Shown piece by piece: positions 7,299 to 16,548 of a stretch of 42,627 nt of DNA (its first letter is position 1; the number at the start of each line of letters is the position of its first letter). The stretch is from Mucilaginibacter agri (lineage in GTDB: Bacteria; Bacteroidota; Bacteroidia; Sphingobacteriales; Sphingobacteriaceae), in contig NZ_WWEO01000031.1 in the NCBI RefSeq assembly GCF_009928685.1, positions 1 to 42,627 of the forward strand, written 5' to 3'. The position numbers and the translations under genes are program-made. The notes under the pieces were generated by a model. That model ran no database searches. It saw nothing but the letters and a program-made list of their open reading frames with translations, and was not told the origin of the DNA.

Positions 7299-9152
7299 TC
7301 AGAAACCGAAGCCAACGCCTCCAAATATATTAAATCCGTAATTACGATAGAACAACCATGTCTTATTATTACCATTTAGGAGGTTGTTTGCCTGTAAAAA
7401 CACCGATATTTTGCGGTTTATTTTATAACTGGCGCCAGCGCTAACATCGGCAAATGACTTAATTGTATATGGTGTTGTTTTCTCCTGATCAGCTAAAGAA
7501 AGTGTGTTACTTTGAGCGTAAGGTAAGTCTTTAGTTTCGCCTCGTATTACCAATGCTCCATTAAAATCCAGTTTATCCGTAGCGTGGATAACCGTACCAG
7601 CAGTAATATTAAACTTAGGCATGTTCCAGGCTTCGAGTTGGCTGTTCATTTTATAGTCTTTAAACTCGCCTTTACCAAACAGGTCAAAATCGTCAGATGC
7701 TTTATAATCTAACTCGCCACGGAAACCGCTTACTTTTGATTTGCCATTATCATAAACGATCTGGAACTGGTTGTTACCATCCGGAAGCAAATTGCTTACA
7801 AACAAGGCCATGTCCTTAACCTGGTAGCGGAACACTTCGGCCTTGAAACCTAAGCCCGGCGCAATAGTACCTTTAATACCTGCGGTAAGATCCAACTGGT
7901 CAACACTGTTTTTAATATTGATGTCCTGGCCGATGAATGGATTTTGATCAGAAAGGGTTTTTAACGATGTTCTGTTTACATCACCCTTGGCTTCAACATA
8001 TAAGCGAAGGTATGAAGGGATAACCATCAACTCGGCTTTAGCGGCAGGGAAAATAGATACCCGTGATTTAAACCCAAACTCGGTTACGATGTTAATACCC
8101 GCATCAATCTTATAGTTATCACCCTGAAACTTCAAATAGGGGTTAGCACGGAACATGCTATTATTGATGCTATAGGCATTGTCTTTTTGCGAAGCTAGAT
8201 CTAAAGTACCAGACACACCTGCATAAAACTGCTTAATGGTTTGGTTGATGAAACCTGTGAATACGATATTATTTTCGCGCGCTTTAAACGCGTTGCTAAA
8301 CAAATAACCTTTAGCTTTTAAAGCGTAATCGAATACACGATCGGTATCTTTATAGTTTTTGGCCAATTCTCCTTCAGCGCCAATGGTGCTGAAATGTTGG
8401 TGGGCAGGGTCGGCAGTAATAGGCGTTGGCTGAGGTGCGTAACCATAAAAGTAATTGCTGCCATAGTTGTAGGTAACCCGGCCACTCAGCGTGTTATCTG
8501 CGCCAATAGATTTGCCAAATACGCCTACTTCTTCGCGGCTTTGGTTTTGCTTTTCTACATCAGAGCCAGATTGTGCAAAGTGTTTAGCCCAGGCACCAAA
8601 TTGTAGGGCCTCATCTTTGCCGTTATTTAGATAGGCTTCGGCGAAGGTAGTTTTGAGGTTACCTACACCAACTTTTACCAAACTATTATTGGTTACAGAA
8701 TCGCGTTCTGCGGCAAGCTTGGCGGCTTCTAATTGCTTAATAGCTGTATTTTGCTCCAATCGTTTATCAAGCGAAGTATAAGTTAACGGCGCTTTGAAAG
8801 GGATCTTCTCTTCCAGATCTGGGTTACGGCGAATTTTTACCGCATCAGCCAGTACCGGTTTGTAGCTGGTTGTAATGATGATCTCTTCAGATAACGTAGT
8901 GGCTTTATTGTCGGTCGGTGTATTGCTGTTACCAGCTTTCTTAGTGGTATCCTTCGCAGCAGATTTTGCAGCAACATCGCCCAGATTTTTTGCCGCAGTA
9001 GTGGTTTTGGGCTTAGCCGTTGTTACCGGTTTTTTAGCAGCCGGCTTGGTAGTGGTTTTAGCTTTGGGCTTTTGCGTGGTTTGCGCATCAGCAGCGGAAA
9101 AGCAAGCAACTGATCCTAAAACAAGCAAGCTGAATATATATCTTGATTTCAT
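7299..9152 (-). CDS. Outer-membrane beta-barrel protein, TonB-receptor-like, with basic N-terminal linker
   Basis: A 617-residue protein with a clear signal peptide (about residues 1-23, cleavage after ADA). A stretch rich in Lys, Ala, Thr and Pro (about 24-85) follows, then a long region of alternating strands typical of TonB-dependent receptor barrels. It ends in the aromatic C-terminus GGVGFGF, as expected for BAM-dependent barrels. I see no obvious plug domain, so it is more likely a barrel partner than a classic uptake receptor. The sequence IIITTSYKPVLADAVKI near residue 95 could be a short TonB-box-like segment. It is 21 bases downstream of the TPR gene and in the same operon as ExbBD/TonB. 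Confidence 0.85.
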   Translation of the reverse strand: MKSRYIFSLLVLGSVACFSAADAQTTQKPKAKTTTKPAAKKPVTTAKPKTTTAAKNLGDVAAKSAAKDTTKKAGNSNTPTDNKATTLSEEIIITTSYKPVLADAVKIRRNPDLEEKIPFKAPLTYTSLDKRLEQNTAIKQLEAAKLAAERDSVTNNSLVKVGVGNLKTTFAEAYLNNGKDEALQFGAWAKHFAQSGSDVEKQNQSREEVGVFGKSIGADNTLSGRVTYNYGSNYFYGYAPQPTPITADPAHQHFSTIGAEGELAKNYKDTDRVFDYALKAKGYLFSNAFKARENNIVFTGFINQTIKQFYAGVSGTLDLASQKDNAYSINNSMFRANPYLKFQGDNYKIDAGINIVTEFGFKSRVSIFPAAKAELMVIPSYLRLYVEAKGDVNRTSLKTLSDQNPFIGQDINIKNSVDQLDLTAGIKGTIAPGLGFKAEVFRYQVKDMALFVSNLLPDGNNQFQIVYDNGKSKVSGFRGELDYKASDDFDLFGKGEFKDYKMNSQLEAWNMPKFNITAGTVIHATDKLDFNGALVIRGETKDLPYAQSNTLSLADQEKTTPYTIKSFADVSAGASYKINRKISVFLQANNLLNGNNKTWLFYRNYGFNIFGGVGFGF

Positions 9153-9173
9153 TAGTTGTTCTCTTTCCTTTTA

Positions 9174-12100
9174 TTAATTGTTTTTCTTTTTGGTAGCAGC
9201 CGGTTTGGTGGCTGTAGTATCTGTTTGGGCTTCTGGTATAGCCGGCGATAGTTTTTGCAGCTTTTCTGTTGCAGTAGGGATAATATCGTCGTCTGCTTTA
9301 TAGTTGTCGAGTACGCTTTGAAGCGTAGCCTTGGCCTGGAAGTTATCCTTCAGCTTCACGTAATTATCTGCTAGTAAGATGAATGCTTTAGCCAACCAGT
9401 AATCATAGTTTGGCATTTTGTTCACCAGGTCGAAGCAGGTTTTTTGCGACTCCTTGTATTTGCCTTTATTGTACTCAATTAAAGCCAGGTTATACTTGGC
9501 TTCTGCAGCGCTGATTGTTTTAGTGTTTGCCACAGTATAGTTAAACTCTTTAACGGCTGCCGTTGTGTCGGCGTTATCCAGATAAGCCTTACCTGCATAC
9601 AAGCCTGTTTTAAACTTATCCTCGTCTGATGATTTTTCGTTCGCGCGGATCAGCTTAACGTATTTCAACACGTCGTCGGCCATCTCCATTTGCGAATAGC
9701 ACAAAATGAGATTGTTGATGGCGAAGTTATAATCGGCTTTGTACTCCGAATTGGTTTCCAACCTTTTCAGGAACACCACTGCCTCGTTATACTTTTTCTG
9801 TTTGAGGTAATAGTTGGACATACTGATCAACGATTTCTCAGTATAAGGACTGGTCCAGTCGTTCAGGATCACATTGTAATCTACAACAGCCTCATCGCCA
9901 CGATTTAAATTAACCAGGGCCTGTGCGCGTATAAACCGCAATTGTTTTTCATAAATCGGCTTAGGGAATTTATCGTAATAAGCGTTAACAGCCGATACGG
10001 TACCCTGCCAGTCGCCTTTCAGATAAAGGTTGTTGGCGGCCGTCAACATAATATCCTCTTGCTGCGAGGTAGTATAGTTACCGATAGGCGTGGTGGTGGC
10101 GTAACTGATAAACGTTTGCGCGTCGCCTTTATCAGTATAGATCTTTTCTATCTGTTTTAAGGCCTGCTTACCTTCGTCAGTTTGCGGATATTGCTGTACA
10201 ACCTGTTTGAAGGAAACAACAGCATCATCATCGCGGTTAGCGGTGTAATCAATTAAGCCGATAGACATCAATGCCCGTGGTACGTAGCTACTCTGCGGAT
10301 ACTTTTTGATCATCTCCTGCATTTGAGTTTTGGCTACCTCTCCGTTGTTTTTAACAAAGTTGGTGTAGGCAATTTCGAAGTCGGCGTCATCGGCAAAATC
10401 CGAATTAGGGAAACGGCTCAACACATCATTCAACGTGGCGATCTTGGCATCCGGGGCGCCGGTTAGCCCCTGGATCATACCGCGTTGAAACAAGGCGTAA
10501 TCCTGTCCCGGGCTTTGCTGGGCTATAATACGGTTGTAATATTCGAGCGCCTGGCTGTAGCTTTTCATTACGAAATAACTATCGCCTAAGCGGGCAGTAG
10601 CATCATTGGTGGTATTCTGATCCTTTTCCGGGCCTTGTAAAAAACGCTCGAAATAGTTTGCTGCTTTTTTATAAGCCTCATCATTAAATGCCGAATAAGC
10701 CAAAGCGTAGTTAGCGTAGTTGTATACGTCGGTTTCGCGTGCAGCCGGCATATCTAAAAACGATTCGAACTTGGTAACCGACTCGCCATACTTGCGAACC
10801 TCGTACATCGACTCTGCTTCCCAATAGGTGGTAAGCGCGGTGATCTTATCGTCCATCGGGTACTTTAGCGAGCGGATGAAAATACCAATCGCGTTTTCAA
10901 AAGCACGTTCGTTAATAAACTCCAATCCACGGTAATAGCTTACTTTTTGATAAGCAATTTTAGCCGACTCCGAATTATTTGCAATTGGTTCTAATATCTC
11001 AACGGCTTCGCGGTAGTTGCGTGAGTTTAGTAATTCTTCACCAAGTAATACTTTAACCTCATCGGTACGCTTGCTGCGCGGGTAGTTTTTAAGATACAGG
11101 CGAGTTGCTTCTAAAGCCTGGGTATTAAAATCGAGTTCGTAAGATAGCTTGGCATATTGAAATAGCGCGTCTTCCTGCATTTGCTTATCGAAAGTAAGTT
11201 TCGATGCTACGAAATAGGCGTTACGCGCGCTTTGCTTGTTGTTTAATTTCAGGAACACGTCACCTAAAATATAATTACCATTCTGGCTGTAAACGTCGTT
11301 GCCATCAACCAGTTTCTCGAGCTCTACAGAAGCCTTTGGGTAGTCCTTAACCTCGTAGTAAGCATAACCCATTTGATAGCTGTCTTGCGTATTTTGCGTT
11401 TTGCCCTGATCTTGCGATTTGAAACGGTTGTAGTATTTAACCGTGTTAGGGTAGTCGGCCTTGGCAAAATAAGAAGCAGCAATAATGCGCAGCATTTCGG
11501 TTTCGTGCTGCTGATGGGTATTGTTGATGATCGGGATGGCGTACTTTAAAACATCATCATAGCGTTTATCTAAAAAGTAAACGGCGGTAATATAATAAGG
11601 GTAGCTGTTCTCGTATTTCTTAGAGTTTTTAAGCTTTTCGAAGTTAACCAGCGCATTATGGTAATCCTTGTTCAGGTAGGCGATATACGCGTAGTAATAG
11701 GTAGCATCCTCGGTGTAAGGCGATCTGGTGTTGCGCACATCACCAAATAATTGCTGTGCGTTTTTAGTATCGCCGGTAACAAAATACGCATAGCCTTTAC
11801 GAAATTTATATTCTGTGTTTTGACTGCCGCTCAGATCGCTCGCTTTTACTTTATCAAACCAGCGTAGTGCATCTGCATAGCTGGCGCGTTTAAAATAAGA
11901 GCGGCCGATCTGGAAAAACGCTAACTTGGTAAGTGGATTTTCCGGGTGCTCTTTAATAAAGCGTAGAAACATGCTTTCGGCGTCGTCGTTACCTAGTTCA
12001 AGTGCACACAGGGCCTCGTAATATTGAGAGTTCTCTTTAATAAGCGAAACCTCAGATTCAAACTGCGACTGGTTGGTGGTTTTGTACCCTTTTTTTTCCA

Positions 12101-12263
12101 CCTGTCTAAACTGTTCGGCAGCAGCTACATACTGGCCATTTTTAAGTAGTTCGGTGGCTGTTTGGTATGTGTGGTAAACCTGGAACGATGGATTTTGCTG
12201 GGCACGGGCTGTTAGGGCAAAACATACGGGAGCCAGTAAAGCAATGTATTTGGGTTTAATCAT
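9174..12263 (-). CDS. Large secreted tetratricopeptide-repeat protein
   Basis: A protein of about 1029 residues with a signal peptide (MIKPKYIALLAPVCFALTARAQQ) followed by TPR-like helical hairpins along almost its whole length. Repeated hallmarks are AxxxFxxVxxxY..P and xALxxYxxI. The C-terminus is a short Thr/Ala/Lys tail. The reading frame stays open to 12308, but that longer start would bury the signal peptide and lies at or upstream of the predicted transcription start, so the ATG at 12261-12263 is preferred. Long periplasmic TPR proteins act as scaffolds. In Tol-Pal systems the TPR protein CpoB links the machine to peptidoglycan synthesis, which is a suggestive parallel given the ExbBD/TonB/SPOR genes downstream. 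It is the first gene of the six-gene operon. Confidence 0.9.
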   Translation of the reverse strand: MIKPKYIALLAPVCFALTARAQQNPSFQVYHTYQTATELLKNGQYVAAAEQFRQVEKKGYKTTNQSQFESEVSLIKENSQYYEALCALELGNDDAESMFLRFIKEHPENPLTKLAFFQIGRSYFKRASYADALRWFDKVKASDLSGSQNTEYKFRKGYAYFVTGDTKNAQQLFGDVRNTRSPYTEDATYYYAYIAYLNKDYHNALVNFEKLKNSKKYENSYPYYITAVYFLDKRYDDVLKYAIPIINNTHQQHETEMLRIIAASYFAKADYPNTVKYYNRFKSQDQGKTQNTQDSYQMGYAYYEVKDYPKASVELEKLVDGNDVYSQNGNYILGDVFLKLNNKQSARNAYFVASKLTFDKQMQEDALFQYAKLSYELDFNTQALEATRLYLKNYPRSKRTDEVKVLLGEELLNSRNYREAVEILEPIANNSESAKIAYQKVSYYRGLEFINERAFENAIGIFIRSLKYPMDDKITALTTYWEAESMYEVRKYGESVTKFESFLDMPAARETDVYNYANYALAYSAFNDEAYKKAANYFERFLQGPEKDQNTTNDATARLGDSYFVMKSYSQALEYYNRIIAQQSPGQDYALFQRGMIQGLTGAPDAKIATLNDVLSRFPNSDFADDADFEIAYTNFVKNNGEVAKTQMQEMIKKYPQSSYVPRALMSIGLIDYTANRDDDAVVSFKQVVQQYPQTDEGKQALKQIEKIYTDKGDAQTFISYATTTPIGNYTTSQQEDIMLTAANNLYLKGDWQGTVSAVNAYYDKFPKPIYEKQLRFIRAQALVNLNRGDEAVVDYNVILNDWTSPYTEKSLISMSNYYLKQKKYNEAVVFLKRLETNSEYKADYNFAINNLILCYSQMEMADDVLKYVKLIRANEKSSDEDKFKTGLYAGKAYLDNADTTAAVKEFNYTVANTKTISAAEAKYNLALIEYNKGKYKESQKTCFDLVNKMPNYDYWLAKAFILLADNYVKLKDNFQAKATLQSVLDNYKADDDIIPTATEKLQKLSPAIPEAQTDTTATKPAATKKKNN

Positions 12264-12305
12264 AAATTGACTTATAACAGTGCTGCAAGCAGCATAAATG
12301 CATTT

Positions 12306-12313
12306 CAAAGGTA
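12306..12313 (-). promoter_or_regulatory. Predicted -7 box for the envelope operon
   Basis: On the minus strand this reads TACCTTTG, an exact fit to the Bacteroidota -7 consensus TAnnTTTG. No clear TTTG was found at the -33 position. Transcription would begin roughly at 12300, upstream of the ATG at 12263. That supports the shorter start of the TPR gene. Confidence 0.45.
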
Positions 12314-12412
12314 TATTTCCACAAAGGTGTGAAAATTACTTTCTATAACGAAGTTAAAAAAATGATGGTATAGCGGGTCATAAAAAAACTCAAATCTATG
12401 AACATTTACCGC

Positions 12413-12441
12413 TTGTAATATTGATATACACTATACGTTTA
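12413..12441 (+). promoter_or_regulatory. Predicted promoter of the secreted HExxH protein gene
   Basis: TTG at 12413-12415 and TACGTTTA at 12434-12441 are 18 bases apart, close to the Bacteroidota -33/-7 layout. The last base of the -7 box differs from consensus. The ATG of the next gene is 18 bases further on. Confidence 0.33.
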
Positions 12442-12459
12442 TAGTAAGATTTGTCGGGG

Positions 12460-13581
12460 ATGAGTACGCGTTTTAACATAATAATCAGATTCACACTGCC
12501 CATAACAATAGGAATCAGTACGTTGTTTTTCAACGCCTTTAAATTAGCTGCGCAATCTGTTCAAGATCCTTTAAATCTGCGGAATACACCTATGAAATTA
12601 AATGCAGATGCCTTTTATATTTCGGCAGTGACAGACGAGCGTATCGATAAAAAAAATATTGGCCGGTTAATACCTGTCTCTGCAAACGCAGTTAAAACCG
12701 AAGCCGTATCTGTGCCTTTGCAAGGAGGAGGATTAACCGCTGTTGAAAGCTATGTGAAAAAAAACTTGCCTCTGAAGTATGGGCTGAGGCCGGTAGTAGC
12801 ACGCATGCAAAAGATGTTTATTAATGAAGTTGCTATGCCCGATGGGAGGGTGGATGGCAAGGTTGAGCTATCAATTGCCTTTGACCTCCAAACCGGAGAA
12901 GATATATATGTTCATTTGGTAAACTATACTGGTGGGGCGCACTATATCCGAACTTCAACGCAAGCAAATGTTGCAGAACCGGCTTTGCGAAACGCTATAG
13001 AAAATGCGATGGCATACATTAACAATTGGATTAATAAGCAAGAAGATGGCAACCCTTTGCTTGCTAGAGAAGTGAAATTGGTATTTACAGATTATATCGA
13101 ACAACCAGAAACGGATACCATCTACTATTCGCCTAAACGGCCGCTTATCTGGGATGATTTTAAAGACAGGCCACGCAACGGCCGGTTCACCGCAGAAGTA
13201 ATGCCCGGCCTCGGTTATGCTGAACAAACTTCAATAAATAAGGGGGTTATATATGTAAACCTGGCAATGAAGGTATATTTACCTAAAAGTGCGAGCTGGG
13301 TGAACCCGAGTAGCCAAACATCTTATGCTTTAAACCATGAGCAACGACATTTTGATATTGTAAAATTGGGAAGCGAGCGATTTAAAAAGCGAATGCTTAA
13401 AGAGAAGCTGCCTGTGCTAAATTATGATGGTTACATCAATGTAGAGTATTTTGAAGCCTTGCGCGAGATAGAACGCTTGCAAAAGCAGTACGATGATGAA
13501 ACCGCACACGGAACTAATACTTCTGAACAGGAAAGATGGAATAGATTAATTGATAAAGAACTGTCTTCAATTAACAGTTAG
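12460..13581 (+). CDS. Secreted protein with HExxH motif, DUF922-like
   Basis: The ATG at 12460 gives 373 residues. The frame opens at an upstream TTG (12451) that adds nothing convincing. A hydrophobic N-terminal segment (FTLPITIGISTLFFNAFKLA) fits a signal peptide. The C-terminal half contains SYALNHEQRHFDIVKLGSER, with HExxH at H293/E294/H297. Its context resembles DUF922 predicted zinc proteases. A preceding WDDFKDRP segment, seen in that kind of protein, supports the match. The N-terminal half (about 60-190) looks like a TonB C-terminal-type or energy-transducer fold but is too divergent to call. The 3' end overlaps the convergent receiver-domain gene by four bases. Enzyme activity is inferred only from the motif. 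Confidence 0.75.
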   Translation: MSTRFNIIIRFTLPITIGISTLFFNAFKLAAQSVQDPLNLRNTPMKLNADAFYISAVTDERIDKKNIGRLIPVSANAVKTEAVSVPLQGGGLTAVESYVKKNLPLKYGLRPVVARMQKMFINEVAMPDGRVDGKVELSIAFDLQTGEDIYVHLVNYTGGAHYIRTSTQANVAEPALRNAIENAMAYINNWINKQEDGNPLLAREVKLVFTDYIEQPETDTIYYSPKRPLIWDDFKDRPRNGRFTAEVMPGLGYAEQTSINKGVIYVNLAMKVYLPKSASWVNPSSQTSYALNHEQRHFDIVKLGSERFKKRMLKEKLPVLNYDGYINVEYFEALREIERLQKQYDDETAHGTNTSEQERWNRLIDKELSSINS

Positions 13582-13952
13582 GCAGCAGCCTCAGGTCTCA
13601 ACTGTCTTTGTATTTTTTGAAGCAAAACGTGAATGTCGAATGGTTTAGCCAGGAAGTCGTCAGGGGCACAATCTTGTTTCAAAACATCAGCAATGTTGTG
13701 GCTTGCTGATATCATAATAACAGGGATTTTTTGGGTTTTGCCTTGCAGCTTAATGTTTTTGCACAGTTCCCTCCCGTCTGTAGTACCCAACATAATGTCC
13801 AGCAAAATAAGATCGGGTTCATTTTGTTGTATCTTATCAAAAAGTAATCTGCCGTCAGAAAGTGTGTCTACCTCGTAACCAGAGTCTTCTAAAATAAATT
13901 GTAAAATTTCCAAGATGTCTTTATCGTCATCAACCGCTAATATCCTTGTCAT
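13578..13952 (-). CDS. Stand-alone response regulator receiver protein (CheY-like)
   Basis: A single receiver domain of 124 residues with no output domain. The acidic triad DDD is at residues 8-10, the phosphoacceptor is D52 (LILLDIML), the switch serine is S82 (MISAS) and the conserved lysine is K103 (LAKPFD). It probably relays phosphate or binds a partner protein in the cytoplasm. No kinase is adjacent; the only kinase in the window is at 39062. A related receiver protein lies on the other side of the GH5 gene at 15473. Its stop overlaps the stop of the convergent upstream gene. Confidence 0.93.
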   Translation of the reverse strand: MTRILAVDDDKDILEILQFILEDSGYEVDTLSDGRLLFDKIQQNEPDLILLDIMLGTTDGRELCKNIKLQGKTQKIPVIMISASHNIADVLKQDCAPDDFLAKPFDIHVLLQKIQRQLRPEAAA

Positions 13953-14130
13953 TTCAAGTTCTCGAGTTTAAAAATCCCAAATCCGGCAAATAGATCTGTC
14001 AACGTAAGTAGCTAAATAAAAGTTGCCTTTTTGCTACAAGGTTACAAACTAAATGTATATTATACACTTAGCAATTACTGTACCACCTTTTTTGTGGAAG
14101 AAATTTTAAACCATGGGTCTTTAAAGTTGT

Positions 14131-14138
14131 TATGTTTG
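14131..14138 (+). promoter_or_regulatory. Predicted -7 box for the GH5 gene
   Basis: TATGTTTG fits TAnnTTTG exactly and lies 37 bases before the GH5 start codon. No TTTG is present at the expected -33 distance, so this is a weak call. Confidence 0.35.
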
Positions 14139-14175
14139 GCGATCGAATTCAAAAATTAAACAACCATACCTAACA

Positions 14176-15396
14176 ATGAGAAAAACTATCGGATTCATTC
14201 TTTTACTGGCGCTAATTTATATTCCTGCTATTAGTCAGCCTAAAAAATTTATTAGTGTAAAAGGCAAACAGATTATTGATGTTAATAACAAACCCTTTCT
14301 AATCAAAGGTACCAACCTTGGTAACTGGCTTGTTCCGGAGGGCTACATGTTCAAATTTAAAGACATTAGTTCGCCGAAATTGATCAATGAAGCTTTTAAC
14401 CAGTTGCTTGGTCCTGAAGAAACTAAAGCCTTTTGGACCAAGTACCTCGACAATTATATTACAGCAGGCGATATTCATTATTTAAAAAGCATTGGTTGCA
14501 ATTCTATCCGTGTGCCCTTTAACTACCGGATGTTTGCTAATGAAACTTACCTGGGTACAACGGACGCCAATCGCGGATTCCGTCTCCTCGACCGTCTAAT
14601 AGGCTGGTGTAAAAAAGAAAATCTGTATGTAATACTGGATATGCATTGCGCCCCTGGCGGCCAAACTGGCGACAATATTGATGATGGTGATGGTTATCCG
14701 TTTTTGTTTAATAATGCTGCATCGCGTAAGCTAACAGTAGACATCTGGACTAAAATTGCCGCCCGCTATCACGATGAGCCTATCGTATTAGGTTACGATG
14801 TGCTGAACGAACCTATTGCGCATTATTTTAACGTAAATGAACTAAACCCGTATCTGGAGCCTATGTATAAAGAAATTGTACAAGGCATACGCACCGTTGA
14901 TAAAAATCACCTGGTGTTTTTAGGTGGCGCGCAATGGGATAGCAATTTTAAGGTATTTGGTAAACCGTTTGACAACAAGTTGGTGTACACCTTCCACAAA
15001 TACTGGACTGCCAGCACACAGGACGTGATTCAAGATTACCTCGATTTTAGAGACAAGTACAATGTGCCTATCTATTGCGGTGAAACCGGCGAAAATAAAA
15101 ATGACTGGGACGAAGCCTTCCGCAAGATGCTGGAAAAAAACAACGTAGGTTGGCATTTTTGGCCCTACAAAAAGATGGACAGCGAAAGCAGTTTCATGAC
15201 CTTTAACAAACCGGATGGTTATGACGCTATTGTGGAGTACACTGAAAAGAAACGCGAGAGCTTTGAGCAAATTCGCAAAGCAGCGCCCGAAGATAGAAGT
15301 GCTATTAAAAAGGCTCTGTATCAAATGATAGAAAACAGCAAGTTTGTTAACAGCCGACCAAACAAAGCTTATTCAGAAGCACTTGGGTTAAAGTAG
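14176..15396 (+). CDS. Secreted glycoside hydrolase family 5 (cellulase-like) protein
   Basis: A retaining glycosidase of the GH5 TIM-barrel type, 406 residues. The signal peptide covers about residues 1-20 (cleavage near ISQ). The GH5 landmarks are present: GTNLGNWL near the start, SIRVPFNYRMF, VILDMHCAPGG, the acid/base glutamate E212 in YDVLNEP, the YTFHKYW strand, and the nucleophile E303 in CGETGE. The substrate could be a beta-glucan, and the subfamily cannot be set by eye. The gene stands alone with a bidirectional terminator downstream. Two receiver-domain genes flank it in the opposite direction. Confidence 0.92.
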   Translation: MRKTIGFILLLALIYIPAISQPKKFISVKGKQIIDVNNKPFLIKGTNLGNWLVPEGYMFKFKDISSPKLINEAFNQLLGPEETKAFWTKYLDNYITAGDIHYLKSIGCNSIRVPFNYRMFANETYLGTTDANRGFRLLDRLIGWCKKENLYVILDMHCAPGGQTGDNIDDGDGYPFLFNNAASRKLTVDIWTKIAARYHDEPIVLGYDVLNEPIAHYFNVNELNPYLEPMYKEIVQGIRTVDKNHLVFLGGAQWDSNFKVFGKPFDNKLVYTFHKYWTASTQDVIQDYLDFRDKYNVPIYCGETGENKNDWDEAFRKMLEKNNVGWHFWPYKKMDSESSFMTFNKPDGYDAIVEYTEKKRESFEQIRKAAPEDRSAIKKALYQMIENSKFVNSRPNKAYSEALGLK

Positions 15397-15416
15397 CAAT
15401 CCAAAAAAGAACGCAC

Positions 15417-15452
15417 AAAAAAGGAGTTATCGGTTTTGATAACTCCTTTTTT
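15417..15452. terminator. Bidirectional intrinsic terminator
   Basis: An 11-bp perfect stem (AAGGAGTTATC, 15421-15431, with 15438-15448) encloses a six-base loop. It has an A tract on the left and an eight-base T tract on the right. It can serve both the GH5 gene (plus) and the convergent receiver gene that ends at 15473 (minus). Confidence 0.9.
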
Positions 15453-15472
15453 TTATAAAATAAATTCTGGAT

Positions 15473-15835
15473 TTAATTCTCAACCAGGTTGTTTACTTTG
15501 TCTATCAGTTCAACAAGGTCAAACGGTTTGTCAATAATAGCATCACAGCCATAAGCAAATAAGTCTTCGCTTCTATTGACATAAGCTGAGAATATAATAA
15601 CGGGGATTTCATTAAGCTCAGGATTGGCCTTAATCTGCCTGCAGATTTCGCCTCCTGTAATGTTGCCTAATCGATAATCAAGTATAACCAGATCTGGTAA
15701 AAACTCTTTAACTGTTGACAGGTAATCGTCAGTATCAGGTTTGGCCATTACTTCAAAATTTTCGTAGGCAAGGGTTTCTTGTACAATATCCAGTATGTCC
15801 TGGTTATCGTCAATTATTAAAATACGTTTTGCCAT
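15473..15835 (-). CDS. Stand-alone response regulator receiver protein (CheY-like)
   Basis: A 120-residue single receiver domain. The acidic pair is D9/D10, the phosphoacceptor is D53 (LVILDYRL), the switch serine is S83 (IIFSAY) and the conserved lysine is K103 (IIDKPFD). It shares with the protein at 13578 the stretch G-x-E-x-C before the fourth strand and the KPFD end, suggesting an old duplication. It has no output domain, so it likely works as a phosphorelay intermediate or by protein contact. A 220-base AT-rich space separates it from the next gene upstream, and no consensus -7 box was found there. Confidence 0.93.
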   Translation of the reverse strand: MAKRILIIDDNQDILDIVQETLAYENFEVMAKPDTDDYLSTVKEFLPDLVILDYRLGNITGGEICRQIKANPELNEIPVIIFSAYVNRSEDLFAYGCDAIIDKPFDLVELIDKVNNLVEN

Positions 15836-16055
15836 AGTTAAATTTTAAATGAGGGCCGGGCTTCGATTATGCCGTAGCTGAAAATATGTAACGTATCGGC
15901 TAGTATAATCGTATCAGGGGGAATAATCAATTACAACGTAAAGATATGTATTATATAATTAATATATAAACTATTTATACTGTGATAAGTTTGTTGCATC
16001 GTAGCAAACACGTAGCCTAAACCCTATTTATAAGGCTATATAACGCAAAGGTTAA

Positions 16056-16490
16056 TTAAAATTTTAATAACTGTAACCCAGTTTCATGGTCGTGGTGTCG
16101 TTTAAGATATACTGGCGATTCTGTTATAATTATTTCGAGCGTAGGGTGTACGGTGGCGGATAACACATGCCCTCCTGTGGTACTCCCATCCGATTTGCCA
16201 AGCACTGCATGGGCGTGTATTTGTATATCATTGTCTTCGGTTAAAGTAATATTGCCATTGAAGGCTAATACTTCCGTTTGCTCATAAACCGGTAGGTGAT
16301 TGTAGTCTTTGGTTTCGAAATTGAAGAAGGCCAGCAAGGCCTCGCTAAATGCTCCGATAGCTGTAAACTGACTGGTGCTCAAATCCTTTTTCTGGGCGAA
16401 CTCCGTAATGCATTTCATCACATTGTCGCCACTATCTAGTATTAATGCCCATGTTTTCTGATTTCCGTTGTTAAGCAGTTTACATCTCAT
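16056..16490 (-). CDS. PCC/DUF296 domain protein
   Basis: A 144-residue single-domain protein of the PCC (plants and prokaryotes conserved, DUF296) family. Family marks are the opening stretch LILDSGDNVMKCITEFAQKK, the AIGAFSEALLAFFNFETKDY segment, and the histidine-rich core HAHAVLGKSDGSTTGGH followed by VHPTLEIIITE. The histidines probably bind a metal and the proteins form trimers. Family members are often labelled DNA-binding because of plant AT-hook relatives, but no AT-hook is present. Cellular role unknown. It lies about 60 bases downstream of the Omp85-like gene, in the same direction. Confidence 0.9.
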   Translation of the reverse strand: MRCKLLNNGNQKTWALILDSGDNVMKCITEFAQKKDLSTSQFTAIGAFSEALLAFFNFETKDYNHLPVYEQTEVLAFNGNITLTEDNDIQIHAHAVLGKSDGSTTGGHVLSATVHPTLEIIITESPVYLKRHHDHETGLQLLKF

Positions 16491-16548
16491 AGCAAGTGTG
16501 TTTTTTTAACGGTAAACACAATTGCCAGGGAAATTGATTGCGGTAACG

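Noticed and set aside
9174..12308. Longer start for the TPR protein at 12308
   Set aside because: The extra 15 residues would hide a good signal peptide, and the longer start lies at or ahead of the predicted transcription start.
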